Part shown: positions 18,476 through 28,064 of the stretch, piece after piece
How the letters are laid out: every line of letters begins with the position of its first letter
How positions within the stretch are numbered: position 1 is the stretch's first letter
Assembly: GCF_027484545.1 (NCBI RefSeq)
Contig: NZ_JAIXST010000304.1
Location: 33,331 to 97,330 of the forward strand
Source: Runella sp.
GTDB lineage: Bacteria > Bacteroidota > Bacteroidia > Cytophagales > Spirosomataceae
DNA length: 64,000 bases
Direction: 5' to 3'
Position numbers and translations under genes: made by a program
The notes under the pieces: model-generated
Seen by the model: the letters and a program-made list of their open reading frames with translations, nothing else
What the model was told of the DNA's origin: nothing
The model's database searches: none

Positions 18476-19786
18476 TTACCCCCCTTTGGGGTTGGGGGCC
18501 TGTTTTACCTTTTCATCACCTTTCAGGTATGAAACGTAATAAATCACCATTTCCATCATTTCGGACGTAGTATTCCACCCAAAAGTAGTGTCGCGAGCAG
18601 GTTTGAACGGATTCAACGGATTTTCTTCGGTATTGTCATAAGTGGCTTCCGCCAAAATAACTGAGCCTTTCGGAACGTGCAATAAAGAATCAAATTGATA
18701 GGTCATTTGCCAATTGAAATCCCAATTGTCGATTTTGATAAACGGTACTAAATCACCGTCGGGAGTGATGGCAAAAGCTTTGAAGGTTTTGCCCAGAAAG
18801 TGCATGTGGGGTAAAACCGAAATAGCCGATATATCTTCCTTCAAGGGTTGGGTGCTCATATAAAACGTAGATTTCTCATTGGCTTTTATCAGAAACGGTG
18901 GGTTGGTGATGTGCTGTTCATGGAGAATCAGCGATTTAACTTCGCGTTCTACGGGCTTTTGAGAAAAATACAGATTAATCTCCGATTGGTCGGTCTGGAC
19001 AGTAGCCGACGGAGAATAGTGCAGGTATAAAATCAAATTTGAATTTGCCTTAATTTTCTTTGCCACTCCTTCGGGAAATTGAATTCGATCATTTCCGGGT
19101 ACCCAACCGTACAGAAATTCGTCGGCCATCGGAATACGTTGAAATTCGGCCAGTTTAGGGTCGGTGCCATGCATTCCTTCCAAGCCTCCCATGTGTCCGC
19201 TCGTATCAACCATCACGCGGCTGTGATGTACGACCTTTCGATTGCCCGGCAAAAATTCAATGGCTTCCACCATCACCTCTTCTTTCAGCCCCGTAGGTAC
19301 GTGAAAATACCGAAATTCTTCTATCCCTGTATTGGGAACGGTAAACGCATTCTGCATTTTCAGAATCAAATCCGGCGCCCGCTTTGTCATGCCGGCGAGG
19401 GCGGGGCCGTCCATACGGGCATCTATGTCTTCGCCTTTTTCCTTTTTCCTTTTTACACTTTTTCCCTCGATACTTCCCTGCGCTACCCACTGTTGAATCA
19501 GTTCAATTTCCTCTTCTTTTAATCCTCGTTCATTGGCATAATGTTGAAAGCTTCTATCGGCAGGAAAAGGAGGCATGTATTTAATTTGGGTAACCTTCGC
19601 CACAAACTTGGAGCGTTTGGCAACGTCTTCGTACGTAAGCAAACTGAACGGCCCGATACCTCCCGGACGATGGCATATTGCGCAATTTTTGGCAATAATG
19701 GGCTGGATGTGTTCATAAAAGGTCAGCTTTTTTTGAGCTAAAACTGTTGTTGTTATTATCCAAAAAACGAAAACTGCCCTCTTCAT
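18476..19786 (-). CDS. Cytochrome c / copper type II ascorbate-dependent monooxygenase-like protein
   Basis: CAICHRPGGIGPFSL heme site; VVHHSRVMVD, LILYLHYSPSA, VLPHMHFLGK; C-terminal QAPNPKGG* lies in a C/G repeat. Confidence 0.8.
   Translation of the reverse strand: MKRAVFVFWIITTTVLAQKKLTFYEHIQPIIAKNCAICHRPGGIGPFSLLTYEDVAKRSKFVAKVTQIKYMPPFPADRSFQHYANERGLKEEEIELIQQWVAQGSIEGKSVKRKKEKGEDIDARMDGPALAGMTKRAPDLILKMQNAFTVPNTGIEEFRYFHVPTGLKEEVMVEAIEFLPGNRKVVHHSRVMVDTSGHMGGLEGMHGTDPKLAEFQRIPMADEFLYGWVPGNDRIQFPEGVAKKIKANSNLILYLHYSPSATVQTDQSEINLYFSQKPVEREVKSLILHEQHITNPPFLIKANEKSTFYMSTQPLKEDISAISVLPHMHFLGKTFKAFAITPDGDLVPFIKIDNWDFNWQMTYQFDSLLHVPKGSVILAEATYDNTEENPLNPFKPARDTTFGWNTTSEMMEMVIYYVSYLKGDEKVKQAPNPKGG
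18478..18504. repeat. C/G palindromic repeat copy overlapping the 3' end of the cytochrome CDS
   Basis: TACCCCCCTTTGGGGTTGGGGGCCTGT. Confidence 0.75.
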
Positions 19787-19817
19787 AAATTATGTTAAAA
19801 GATAAATTTAAAACATA

Positions 19818-19845
19818 AATAGCAGACTCCGAAGAATCTGCTATT
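19818..19845. repeat. 28-bp hairpin, copy 1
   Basis: AATAGCAGActccgaagaaTCTGCTATT, identical to 20577-20604. Confidence 0.92.
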
Positions 19846-19860
19846 CAAAGCTATGTACGG

Positions 19861-19884
19861 GTTGGTGGTGTTCTCACCACCAAC
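19861..19884. repeat. Perfect 10-bp palindrome with 4-nt loop
   Basis: GTTGGTGGTG-ttct-CACCACCAAC. Confidence 0.85.
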
Positions 19885-19914
19885 GGGAGAACACTACCAA
19901 CAGCGTTTGCGCAT

Positions 19915-20175
19915 TTACTTCTCAAACTCGTCTTTACCAAGTAGCTGTGATATGTGATAAACTTCGTCACAATCCACAAAAGAAAACATAATCCCATCAA
20001 TAATCTGCCACGCTTTACGCTGTTGAGCAGATAGTTTTTCAATAGACGGAAAACGGTTTAATGGTGTTACAATTTTCCGTCCGTCTAAAAATTCTACCGA
20101 CATTTTACCCCGTGATGTAAAGCCTATTTTTTTGATAGTAGGTTGTATACCAATATAGCCCTGTAATTGCGTCAT
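19915..20175 (-). CDS. DUF2442-family protein
   Basis: EFLDGRKIVTPLNRFPSIEKLSAQQRKAWQIID; 4-nt overlap with upstream DUF4160 gene. Confidence 0.8.
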   Translation of the reverse strand: MTQLQGYIGIQPTIKKIGFTSRGKMSVEFLDGRKIVTPLNRFPSIEKLSAQQRKAWQIIDGIMFSFVDCDEVYHISQLLGKDEFEK

Positions 20176-20456
20176 AAGCTGTAAATGTTTAATATTTCTA
20201 CTTTTTCGCCATTCTTAAAACGTTCAATATGCTCTAAGATTTGGGGCAAATTTCCCTTAATAACTTCCAAAGCAGTATTTATTTCTGAATTTGTTAACTC
20301 TCCTTGCTCAAAAGCCTCAATTCCATTTTCTATCCAAATCTTAGCAGCCCTTTGATATCCCTTTTTGCCTCTGATAACGTGCAAATGCAAACGCTCTTGT
20401 AAATCATAAGAATAAAAAAAGAATTGCAAAAATCGGTAAATAATTATTTTAGGCAT
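20172..20456 (-). CDS. DUF4160-family protein
   Basis: From ATG 20456: MPKIIIYRFLQFFFYSYDLQERLHLHVIRG...; ORF extends to 20624 but the upstream part lacks family features. Confidence 0.75.
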   Translation of the reverse strand: MPKIIIYRFLQFFFYSYDLQERLHLHVIRGKKGYQRAAKIWIENGIEAFEQGELTNSEINTALEVIKGNLPQILEHIERFKNGEKVEILNIYSL

Positions 20457-20576
20457 ATGATATCTTCCAAAGTAGCCACTTTTCGACTCATTCGTCTTAC
20501 TTCTTCTTTTACTTCCATTTCTGATTAAATTATCAATCACTTTCCAAAAATAAAACAAAACCCGCCCAAAAACAAA

Positions 20577-20604
20577 AATAGCAGACTCCGAAGAATCTGC
20601 TATT
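20577..20604. repeat. 28-bp hairpin, copy 2
   Basis: AATAGCAGActccgaagaaTCTGCTATT, identical to 19818-19845. Confidence 0.92.
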
Positions 20605-20626
20605 TTAAAAAGAGACAAAACCAATA

Positions 20627-21304
20627 TTACCTCACAATGAAGTTCAAACGGCAGTTTGCATTGGCTTGTGATACCGGAGTTGGGTCAAGACAGATACTGT
20701 CTTCGTTCCATACTTTAAATACAAGACCTGTGCTGGTAGTCAATTCCCAAGTTACAACAAAAGCATCAGCAGCAGCGCCTGTTCTTGCTCCCTGTAAACG
20801 TGCTCCCGCAGGGCGAGGGCGTGCTGGGTTTTCAAATACCTTCACATCTTTTACTTTATCGTATTTTACTGTAGCATCTTTGTAGAGATTATAAATCTCC
20901 GCAGGAGTGATACTGAACGAGTTCCACTGACGATTGGCAGTTGGGGCGTCAATCGTTTTTACAACTTTTCCTCCACTACCCAAAGAAACCGTCTTAGGGT
21001 TACCATCGGGATCCGTGTAAGACTCAATCATATCTACTTTAATTACAATTTTATTAACCGTCAATTGATTATCCAGCGATACCCAACGGATTTTGAAGTC
21101 AATTTTAGCAGCATCCTGAGCCGTAAGCGGAAAAGTTTTCGCATTGGCGGCAATGTTAGCTTTTCCGGCCTCTGCTACTCCGTCAAAAACGCCCCAACCA
21201 TGAACACCCGGTTCCCAAGGTTTATTGGGGTTAAGCGATTCATCACGACAACCAACCAGAAGGAAAATCGCGAGTGATAATGAATATATAAGTGTTTTTT
21301 TCAT
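20627..21304 (-). CDS. Hypothetical lipoprotein downstream of SusCD
   Basis: Lipobox IFLLVGCRDES; co-directional with susD. Confidence 0.7.
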   Translation of the reverse strand: MKKTLIYSLSLAIFLLVGCRDESLNPNKPWEPGVHGWGVFDGVAEAGKANIAANAKTFPLTAQDAAKIDFKIRWVSLDNQLTVNKIVIKVDMIESYTDPDGNPKTVSLGSGGKVVKTIDAPTANRQWNSFSITPAEIYNLYKDATVKYDKVKDVKVFENPARPRPAGARLQGARTGAAADAFVVTWELTTSTGLVFKVWNEDSICLDPTPVSQANANCRLNFIVR

Positions 21305-21384
21305 TGTTTATCTTTCTTTAGGTTTTGAGGAACGGAGAATGTCAAATGTGTTTCGACATTCTCCATTTAAAATTCGTCACTTTC

Positions 21385-23112
21385 TTAAAACTCCCACTTC
21401 ACTTTCACTTTATCCCAGAAGATTGGATCACGGTCAAAAATGACATCCGAAATGTATTTCTGAGCATTCGTAGGGTTCAATGCACCTTCCGATTGTGGAT
21501 AAGGCAAACGCAAAGCGTATTGACGCGGCGGCTTAGAGATGGGTGTCATAATACCTACCGAAAACTGTCTGAATTGGCTTTGGATTGGGTAACCCGTACG
21601 GCGCTGGAAATTCCACAAATCCATTCCCTGTCCCCATGAGCAGAACCAAATTTGCTTGGCTACTACGTTCAATTTAGCTGCATTTGTAGCAGCAGCATCG
21701 TATAGTTTCAACCACTCATCCACGTAAGCAGTAATATCAGCCGCTGCTGGTGCTTTGGCGCGGGTTGGATCTGATTTCAAACCTTGTGCTACTACCACCG
21801 CAATTTGCTCACGCATAGCTGCTTCAAACAATGCCTTGGCATCGCCCGTCACACCCGTATTATCTAAAATTGCCTCAATTTGGTAGTACTTCGTATTCCA
21901 ACTGTGAATAATAGGCCATTGACCATCACCACCCGTATTGAGGGCCGCCTGTCCTGTCAATGCTACCGCAGGAACAGTTTTGTCAGAATAAACCCCACCC
22001 GCAGGATAGCAACCCGGCGTAGTACGCAACGGGCCATCGGCTGCTGCCCCTGATACATCTCCGCGGTCACGGCCAAAATAGCCTGCAATGTACGCTATCT
22101 CAGAAGCTGGCAAATTACCCGTAAAGCCAAAAACTCTTTTGTATTCATCCAAGAACGTGGCACGTAAAGGCAAGTAAGAACCCCCAAAAGGAGTTGTACC
22201 ACGGTCGGTTGGGTTGTTTTGGTCTAAAACGCGGCTTGTTTGACGGTAGAAATAGAATGGCAAACGTGGGTCTTTGTTCAAAATCATCTCACCCATCAAT
22301 TGATGGTTGATATAGCCTGGGTCACCAAGACCTGCGTAAGTACCGTACCAAGGGTGTGTGTTTCTTTCAGGAGCCACTTGTTTAGAAAACAAGTAAGACC
22401 AGTTTTGAGCAGCAGTAGTAATATAACCACCTGCCTCAAAAGCTGCTTTTAGTTCTGCGTTACCATTGGCACGGCCCTTGCGAGACGTAAGCAACAAACG
22501 AAGTTTTACTGTTCTGGCGATACGCGTCCAAGTAGTAGCATTACCACCACCGATGTAGTCATTTTGTACCGCTACAGGCTGTGGCTTGGCCAATTCTACT
22601 ATGGCTTGGTCGCACAACTTTAGTAAGTCTTCGTAAATCTCTGAATCCTTGTCAAACTTAGGCGTTTTGTTGGGCTCGGCAGCGTTGCCTTTCCAAGCTT
22701 CGCTATAGGGAATGTCTCCAAACATATCAACCATGTGGCCTACAGAAAATGCTTTCAACGTAAGGGCAATGCCACGGTATCTTGGATTTTTACCATCGGC
22801 CGAGCCTTTCAACATTTCTTCGATGGTCTGTAATGCTCTGAAGTTACCATTCCAAGTACCCTGAAAAGAGGTATTGCTAAGATTGTAAGAATCAGAACTT
22901 GTGCTTAGACCTGCAAAACCCATTGCTGCATCATTAACGGCAAGGTGTGCACCAACAGCCGCATTTTCTGCTACAGGCAATAACAGCGCCAACGAACCCG
23001 TGGCAGGGCGGTTGGGGTCAGTGTTGATATCCAATTCTGTCAGTTGGCAAGAACTCGCAATCGCAATAAGTCCTCCCAAAGCCAGTGTTTTAATGCTATT
23101 TTTATAATTCAT
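21385..23112 (-). CDS. SusD/RagB-family nutrient-binding lipoprotein
   Basis: IASSCQLTELDINTDPNRPATGSLALLLPVAENA; Pairs with SusC upstream. Confidence 0.92.
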   Translation of the reverse strand: MNYKNSIKTLALGGLIAIASSCQLTELDINTDPNRPATGSLALLLPVAENAAVGAHLAVNDAAMGFAGLSTSSDSYNLSNTSFQGTWNGNFRALQTIEEMLKGSADGKNPRYRGIALTLKAFSVGHMVDMFGDIPYSEAWKGNAAEPNKTPKFDKDSEIYEDLLKLCDQAIVELAKPQPVAVQNDYIGGGNATTWTRIARTVKLRLLLTSRKGRANGNAELKAAFEAGGYITTAAQNWSYLFSKQVAPERNTHPWYGTYAGLGDPGYINHQLMGEMILNKDPRLPFYFYRQTSRVLDQNNPTDRGTTPFGGSYLPLRATFLDEYKRVFGFTGNLPASEIAYIAGYFGRDRGDVSGAAADGPLRTTPGCYPAGGVYSDKTVPAVALTGQAALNTGGDGQWPIIHSWNTKYYQIEAILDNTGVTGDAKALFEAAMREQIAVVVAQGLKSDPTRAKAPAAADITAYVDEWLKLYDAAATNAAKLNVVAKQIWFCSWGQGMDLWNFQRRTGYPIQSQFRQFSVGIMTPISKPPRQYALRLPYPQSEGALNPTNAQKYISDVIFDRDPIFWDKVKVKWEF

Positions 23113-23138
23113 TAGTTTGTGTCTTTTGAGTGATTAAT

Positions 23139-23232
23139 GATAGTAGTGAGTAGTGAGTATAGAGTAGTGAGTAGTGTGAGATTTTTCTCATTTCTATATA
23201 CTCATTACTTTATACTTAATACTCAATACTTA
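23139..23232. repeat. Imperfect inverted repeat of about 7-nt periodic units between susC and susD
   Basis: tagtagtgagtagtgagtatagagtagtgagtagtgtgag-atttttct-catttctatatactcattactttatacttaatactcaatact. Confidence 0.65.
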
Positions 23233-23235
23233 AAA

Positions 23236-26200
23236 TTAGAACGTTGCAGTTAAGTTGATACCAAAACGACGAGTCGAAGGCGAAGCTCCCAAATCAAATC
23301 CCTGAATGTTGGAATCCGAGAAGTTCGACAAGATTTCAGGGTCAAAGTTCAAGCCCGGCAACATGTTTGGTGCGTAGAACCACAAGTTACGACCTGATGC
23401 CGACAAACGAAGTCCACCAAATACTTTCGCGTATTTCTTCAGGAATGTTTTTGGAACTTCATAGCCCAAAGAAACCTCACGAATACGTATTACCGACGCA
23501 TCGTAAATGTTTACCTCATCCGAACCATAAGCACCGTATCCATCAGAGAAGTGGTACTGGAACGCTGACATTGCAATAGTATTTTTGATTGGCTTGCCGT
23601 CGTCACCTAACAAAGGCTTATAAGTTGTAGGATCTCCCAATACACCTGGGATTACGCGCATACCTTCGCGATCTTCCGAGTTTTTCAACTGACCACGCAA
23701 CAACAACGAAGCCGCCGTAGAAGAGAACAAGCTTCCGCCCGCTTTGTAATCAATCAGAATGTTCAAATTGAAGCCTTTGAATGAAATAGTGTTGGTCCAA
23801 CCTACTGTATATTTGGTATTAGGGTCACCAATAATAGTCGAACCAGCAGCACGGATTGGCAAACCAGTATTGGGGTTAATCAACAAATTACCGTTTTCGT
23901 CGCGGGCATTTACTGAACCATAAATTTGTCCATAAGGCAATCCGTTACGGAAAATAGTACCCAAAGCAGAAAGACCAGTACCGCCAATGAAGATTTCACC
24001 GCCTGGGCCAGCATCTTCCACTTTTGAACGAATGCGGGTATAAGCTACGAAAGAAGTCCATGTAAAGCCGTTACGCAATTTCACAGGAACAAGCGTTAAG
24101 CCCAATTCCCAGCCTTTATTTGTGATTTTACCGGCATTGGTGATTTCAGTATTAAAACCAGTAGTGTTTGGCAATTGACGTGTAACGATCAAATCGGTAG
24201 AATTACGATTAAAATACGCCAAATCCACACCAATGCGGTTATTCAAGAATTGTAACTCTGTACCAAGCTCTATTTCAGAGGTAAATTCCGGTCTTAAGGT
24301 TGCATTGTTCAACTGACTTGGCAATGAAGCCGTTGAAATAGCGGTGGCGTTGTAGAAAGTACGGCTAAGGTTGTAAGCCGTATTTACTTGATAAGGATCG
24401 GCATCTTTACCTACCTTGGCGTAGTTGGCTCTGATTTTACCAAAATTGATAATATTCTTTGGTAAATTAAACGCATCGGTAAAGATGAACGAAGCTGATA
24501 TCGCTGGATACAAGTAAGTATTGTTGGCGGCCGGTAAAGTCGAAGAACGGTCTTGACGAGCCGAAGCCGTTAAAAACAAATAATTACTGTAACCTAAAGT
24601 CAATTCAGAAAAAACACCATACAAACGACGCTTACGAGAAAATTCATACGCAGTTTGGGTCAAGGTAGCAGCAGTAGTTAATACGTTGGCATCAATCACA
24701 GGAGAACCTGACACACCTGATTCACTGTAACTACGCTCGTTGGGGTTGAAACCTACCAATAACTTCGCGTTGATTTTTTCGCTAAAATCGTGTTGCGCCG
24801 TAGCCAAGAAAGTAAAATCAACCTCTGTATTGGTCAAGTCTTGACGTAATACAGAACCCAAAGGTTGGAAAGTACCCCCTGGACGAATCGTGTTACGACG
24901 AATTTCAGAATAAGTGTTCAAACCACCACGGGCTGTTAAATTCAACCAAGGGGTAACGTCATAGCTTAACGCCATATTTCCGTACGCACGGTTTACGCTT
25001 GAGTTATACAAGTTGTATTTAGCCGTCCAAAGTGGGTTGTCAAGCGCGCGATAGAATACGTTTGAACCATCCACCGGGTTTTCAAAAGGATAACCGCCTA
25101 AATCGTAGTTACGTGGTAAGTAAAACAAACGGCTATAAATAGACCCTGCTGAAGCCAAACCACCGTAGTCTGCATAGTAACCAGCACCTGACTGTGGACT
25201 CATTTGGTTGGTGCGCGTGTAAGCTACACTACCACTTACGTTCAAGCCGTTTACAAGAGTTGCATTACCACCAAAACTCAAAGTAGTACGTTCTGTAGAT
25301 GAGTTAGGCACAATACCTTCATTTTTGGTACGTGACATCGAAGCATTGATAGATGTCTTGTCACCTGTAGAGTTGATTTGGATCCCGTTTTCCAATACTT
25401 TTCCCTGACGGAAGAATGCCCCTACGATGTCATACGCTTTCAATGGTACAGCAATACCACGGCCATTGGCTTGCATCAATTCAGGGAAGGCGGCTTGATA
25501 ACGTGCTGCTCCAAAAGGCACAGTAGCATCAACCAATGGATGAGGGATGGTACCCGCTGGAAAATCTGGATCAATTACTTTAGAGTAACGTTCAAAACCT
25601 AAACCAGCATTAATACGGTCAACGGCATCAGGCATTGCAGTACCCCAGTTTCCGATAAAACCACCGTTATAAGTTTGGTTTGAACCTTGCGTGTAGCTAT
25701 CTTGGTATTCTGGCAATGAAGATACGTTTTCAACCGAATACGAAGAGTTATAAGTCACTTCCAAGCCTTTGCGAGCCGATTTGCTACCTGCTTTTGTGGT
25801 GATTACGATTACCCCGTTAGCCGCACGAGAACCGTACAAAGCCGAAGCAGCTGCACCTTTCAATACCGTCATTGACTCAATGTTGTTAGGGTCAATATCA
25901 TACGCACGGTTTGATGTAACTGTATTTTGGTTGTAACCTTGTGTAGAGTTTACTCCGTTATCAAAAGGAATACCGTCTACTACGAAAAGGGGCTGGTTGT
26001 TACCGGTAAATGAGTTATTACCACGAATCGTGATACGCGTACCTGCACCCGGAGCACCGTTACCCGCGGTGATGTTTACGCCCGGTACTTTTCCACTTAA
26101 TGCACGCAATGGATCTGGCTCAGAACGCTGCTGAAGATCAGAGCCTTTTACATTTGAAACTGCAAATGCCAACGCTTTTTTGTCGCGTTGGATACCTACC

Positions 26201-26526
26201 GCCGTTACCACAACTTCGGACAATTGCTTGGTATCAGCAGCCAAAACAACATTGATTGCAGTACGAGTACCAACTGCAATCTCTTGCGTGAGTGTACCAA
26301 CAAAACTGAAAACTAAAGTGGCACTGTTAGGAGCATCAATGGAATAGCTTCCGCTTCCGTCTGTATTCACGCCCTTCGATGTACCTTTTACTACAACCGA
26401 CACGCCCGGCAAGGCACTCCCGTCCTCGGCCGAGGTAACTTTTCCCGTAATCTTGCGATCTTGAGCCACCACTGTGACACAACCAGCGCATACCAACAGG
26501 AAGCTCAGAAATAGAATTTTCCTCAT
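23236..26526 (-). CDS. SusC/RagA-family TonB-dependent receptor
   Basis: Carboxypeptidase-D-like N-terminal domain (GKVTSAEDGSALPGVSVVVKGTSKGVNTDGSGSYSI), SALYGSRAANGVIVITTKAG, C-terminal aromatic beta-strand. Confidence 0.96.
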   Translation of the reverse strand: MRKILFLSFLLVCAGCVTVVAQDRKITGKVTSAEDGSALPGVSVVVKGTSKGVNTDGSGSYSIDAPNSATLVFSFVGTLTQEIAVGTRTAINVVLAADTKQLSEVVVTAVGIQRDKKALAFAVSNVKGSDLQQRSEPDPLRALSGKVPGVNITAGNGAPGAGTRITIRGNNSFTGNNQPLFVVDGIPFDNGVNSTQGYNQNTVTSNRAYDIDPNNIESMTVLKGAAASALYGSRAANGVIVITTKAGSKSARKGLEVTYNSSYSVENVSSLPEYQDSYTQGSNQTYNGGFIGNWGTAMPDAVDRINAGLGFERYSKVIDPDFPAGTIPHPLVDATVPFGAARYQAAFPELMQANGRGIAVPLKAYDIVGAFFRQGKVLENGIQINSTGDKTSINASMSRTKNEGIVPNSSTERTTLSFGGNATLVNGLNVSGSVAYTRTNQMSPQSGAGYYADYGGLASAGSIYSRLFYLPRNYDLGGYPFENPVDGSNVFYRALDNPLWTAKYNLYNSSVNRAYGNMALSYDVTPWLNLTARGGLNTYSEIRRNTIRPGGTFQPLGSVLRQDLTNTEVDFTFLATAQHDFSEKINAKLLVGFNPNERSYSESGVSGSPVIDANVLTTAATLTQTAYEFSRKRRLYGVFSELTLGYSNYLFLTASARQDRSSTLPAANNTYLYPAISASFIFTDAFNLPKNIINFGKIRANYAKVGKDADPYQVNTAYNLSRTFYNATAISTASLPSQLNNATLRPEFTSEIELGTELQFLNNRIGVDLAYFNRNSTDLIVTRQLPNTTGFNTEITNAGKITNKGWELGLTLVPVKLRNGFTWTSFVAYTRIRSKVEDAGPGGEIFIGGTGLSALGTIFRNGLPYGQIYGSVNARDENGNLLINPNTGLPIRAAGSTIIGDPNTKYTVGWTNTISFKGFNLNILIDYKAGGSLFSSTAASLLLRGQLKNSEDREGMRVIPGVLGDPTTYKPLLGDDGKPIKNTIAMSAFQYHFSDGYGAYGSDEVNIYDASVIRIREVSLGYEVPKTFLKKYAKVFGGLRLSASGRNLWFYAPNMLPGLNFDPEILSNFSDSNIQGFDLGASPSTRRFGINLTATF

Positions 26527-26671
26527 AAGGATGTTTGATTTGATTTAGTTTGGTTAGATAAGTGAAACATGAATTATTGATAAAATCGCATAAACGCATT
26601 CGTTAATCGAGTTATGGACTCGAAACAACAAGAAAATGAATTACTATTAGTTTAATTTTAATACTACCAGT

Positions 26672-26722
26672 CTAATAGTCTACACTATAAGAGATTATGG
26701 AAATACTGCCATAGACTATTAG
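26672..26722. promoter_or_regulatory. Stem-loop upstream of susC
   Basis: CTAATAGTCTA (26672-26682) / TAGACTATTAG (26712-26722). Confidence 0.45.
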
Positions 26723-27141
26723 AACTGATAATTATGGCTGTGAAGAAAAAAAATGAGTGGAGGTATAATTTTCGTTCATAGGGATTTAGCTAGGTTAAGA
26801 AAAGTTTATGTCCGTAAAATAAATCAAATAATATAATAAATCAAATACCTCCTGTTTTACGTAAGTGTTAATTTCAATAAAAAATTAATGTGAAAAAAGC
26901 TGTATTTTAAAAAGAAGTTTTTGCTAAAAAACTGGTTTTTGAGCGGATATTCTAAGTATTTAGGCATATTCGTGGGTACACAACCCCCCAAAAAACGGTT
27001 TGCAATTGAAAGAAAAAAAATGTAAAAATTCTTTAAAAAGTACAATAGAAAATTTAAATAAGATTAACACATAAAATTTGGTTTTATGCTTTTAACGGAC
27101 TTTGGTCTTCAAAAAAGGGGGATTGGTCTATTGTGGGAGGG

Positions 27142-27924
27142 CTATAAAAGTAGTGCTGGGCTCCGGTTTTTTAGAAAAGTGGCAAAAGCTTCTGATTTCT
27201 TTACCGCCTGAACACCAACCATAAAAATTTCGCGTGCTTTCCTTACATCAAAAATGTCATAACGGCCTACTTCTTTGGGTTCAAAAACAAGGTGGCATTG
27301 CCGGAGCCGTTCCTGGGTCTTGTTTCTTACCGCCAGGAGTAAACTGCGCTCTACAACGTTGCGCATGGAACTGATTGGTTTGTCATACGCAAAGTGATTG
27401 CAATTAGCTCCGATAATAAAATCAGCCTTTTGACCAATCAGCGGTTCGATAGGAAGGTTGTTTAAGACTGCCCCATCTACAAATAGTTTTTTTTGAAATC
27501 GAATAGGTTCAAAAATACCTGGTAAGCAACTTGATGCCATTAATGGACGAATCAGCTCTCCTGAATGAAAATAGACGGTTTCTCCGGCTTCAATATCGGT
27601 AGCGGCTACAGTTAAGGGTATTTTCAATTTTTCAAAACTGTTAAGAGGCAACAATTGCCTATAAAGGTCTTCTACTTTGTCCATTCGCAATAATCCCGGT
27701 CCGTTAAATGAAGGACGTAAATATTTTAAAAAATTGGTTTTCAGTAAAAAACCAAGCACTTCATCGGGGGTATGGCCGTGCGAGATAAGGGCTCCAACGA
27801 TAGCACCTGCACTTGTCCCTGCAATAAAATCAGGATGAATGCCTTGCTCCTGCAAAGCCTTAATAACTCCAAGGTGCATTATTCCCCGAGCGCCTCCTCC
27901 TGAAAGAACTAAGCCGATTGTCAT
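27142..27924 (-). CDS. Patatin-like phospholipase (RssA-like)
   Basis: LSGGGARGIMHLGVIKAL, GTSAGAIVGAL, DGAVLNNLP. Confidence 0.94.
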   Translation of the reverse strand: MTIGLVLSGGGARGIMHLGVIKALQEQGIHPDFIAGTSAGAIVGALISHGHTPDEVLGFLLKTNFLKYLRPSFNGPGLLRMDKVEDLYRQLLPLNSFEKLKIPLTVAATDIEAGETVYFHSGELIRPLMASSCLPGIFEPIRFQKKLFVDGAVLNNLPIEPLIGQKADFIIGANCNHFAYDKPISSMRNVVERSLLLAVRNKTQERLRQCHLVFEPKEVGRYDIFDVRKAREIFMVGVQAVKKSEAFATFLKNRSPALLL

Positions 27925-28010
27925 ACAGTATTAATTGTAAATGATGAATGAGTGAATTGAATAGTTATTCAAACCAAGTGAAAATAACAATAAAGTACTT
28001 CATATAGTTT

Positions 28011-28018
28011 TATCTTTG
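28011..28018 (+). promoter_or_regulatory. Bacteroidetes-type -7 element for nspC
   Basis: TATCTTTG matches TAnnTTTG, 47 nt upstream of ATG 28065. Confidence 0.5.
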
Positions 28019-28064
28019 TCCCCATTCCGCATGAGCGGGCCTGATCATTCATACATCTACATTT

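Noticed and set aside
23139-23232. CRISPR-like array between susC and susD
   Set aside because: Units are about 7 nt, degenerate and palindromic overall; no spacer/repeat pattern. No CRISPR array seen anywhere in the window
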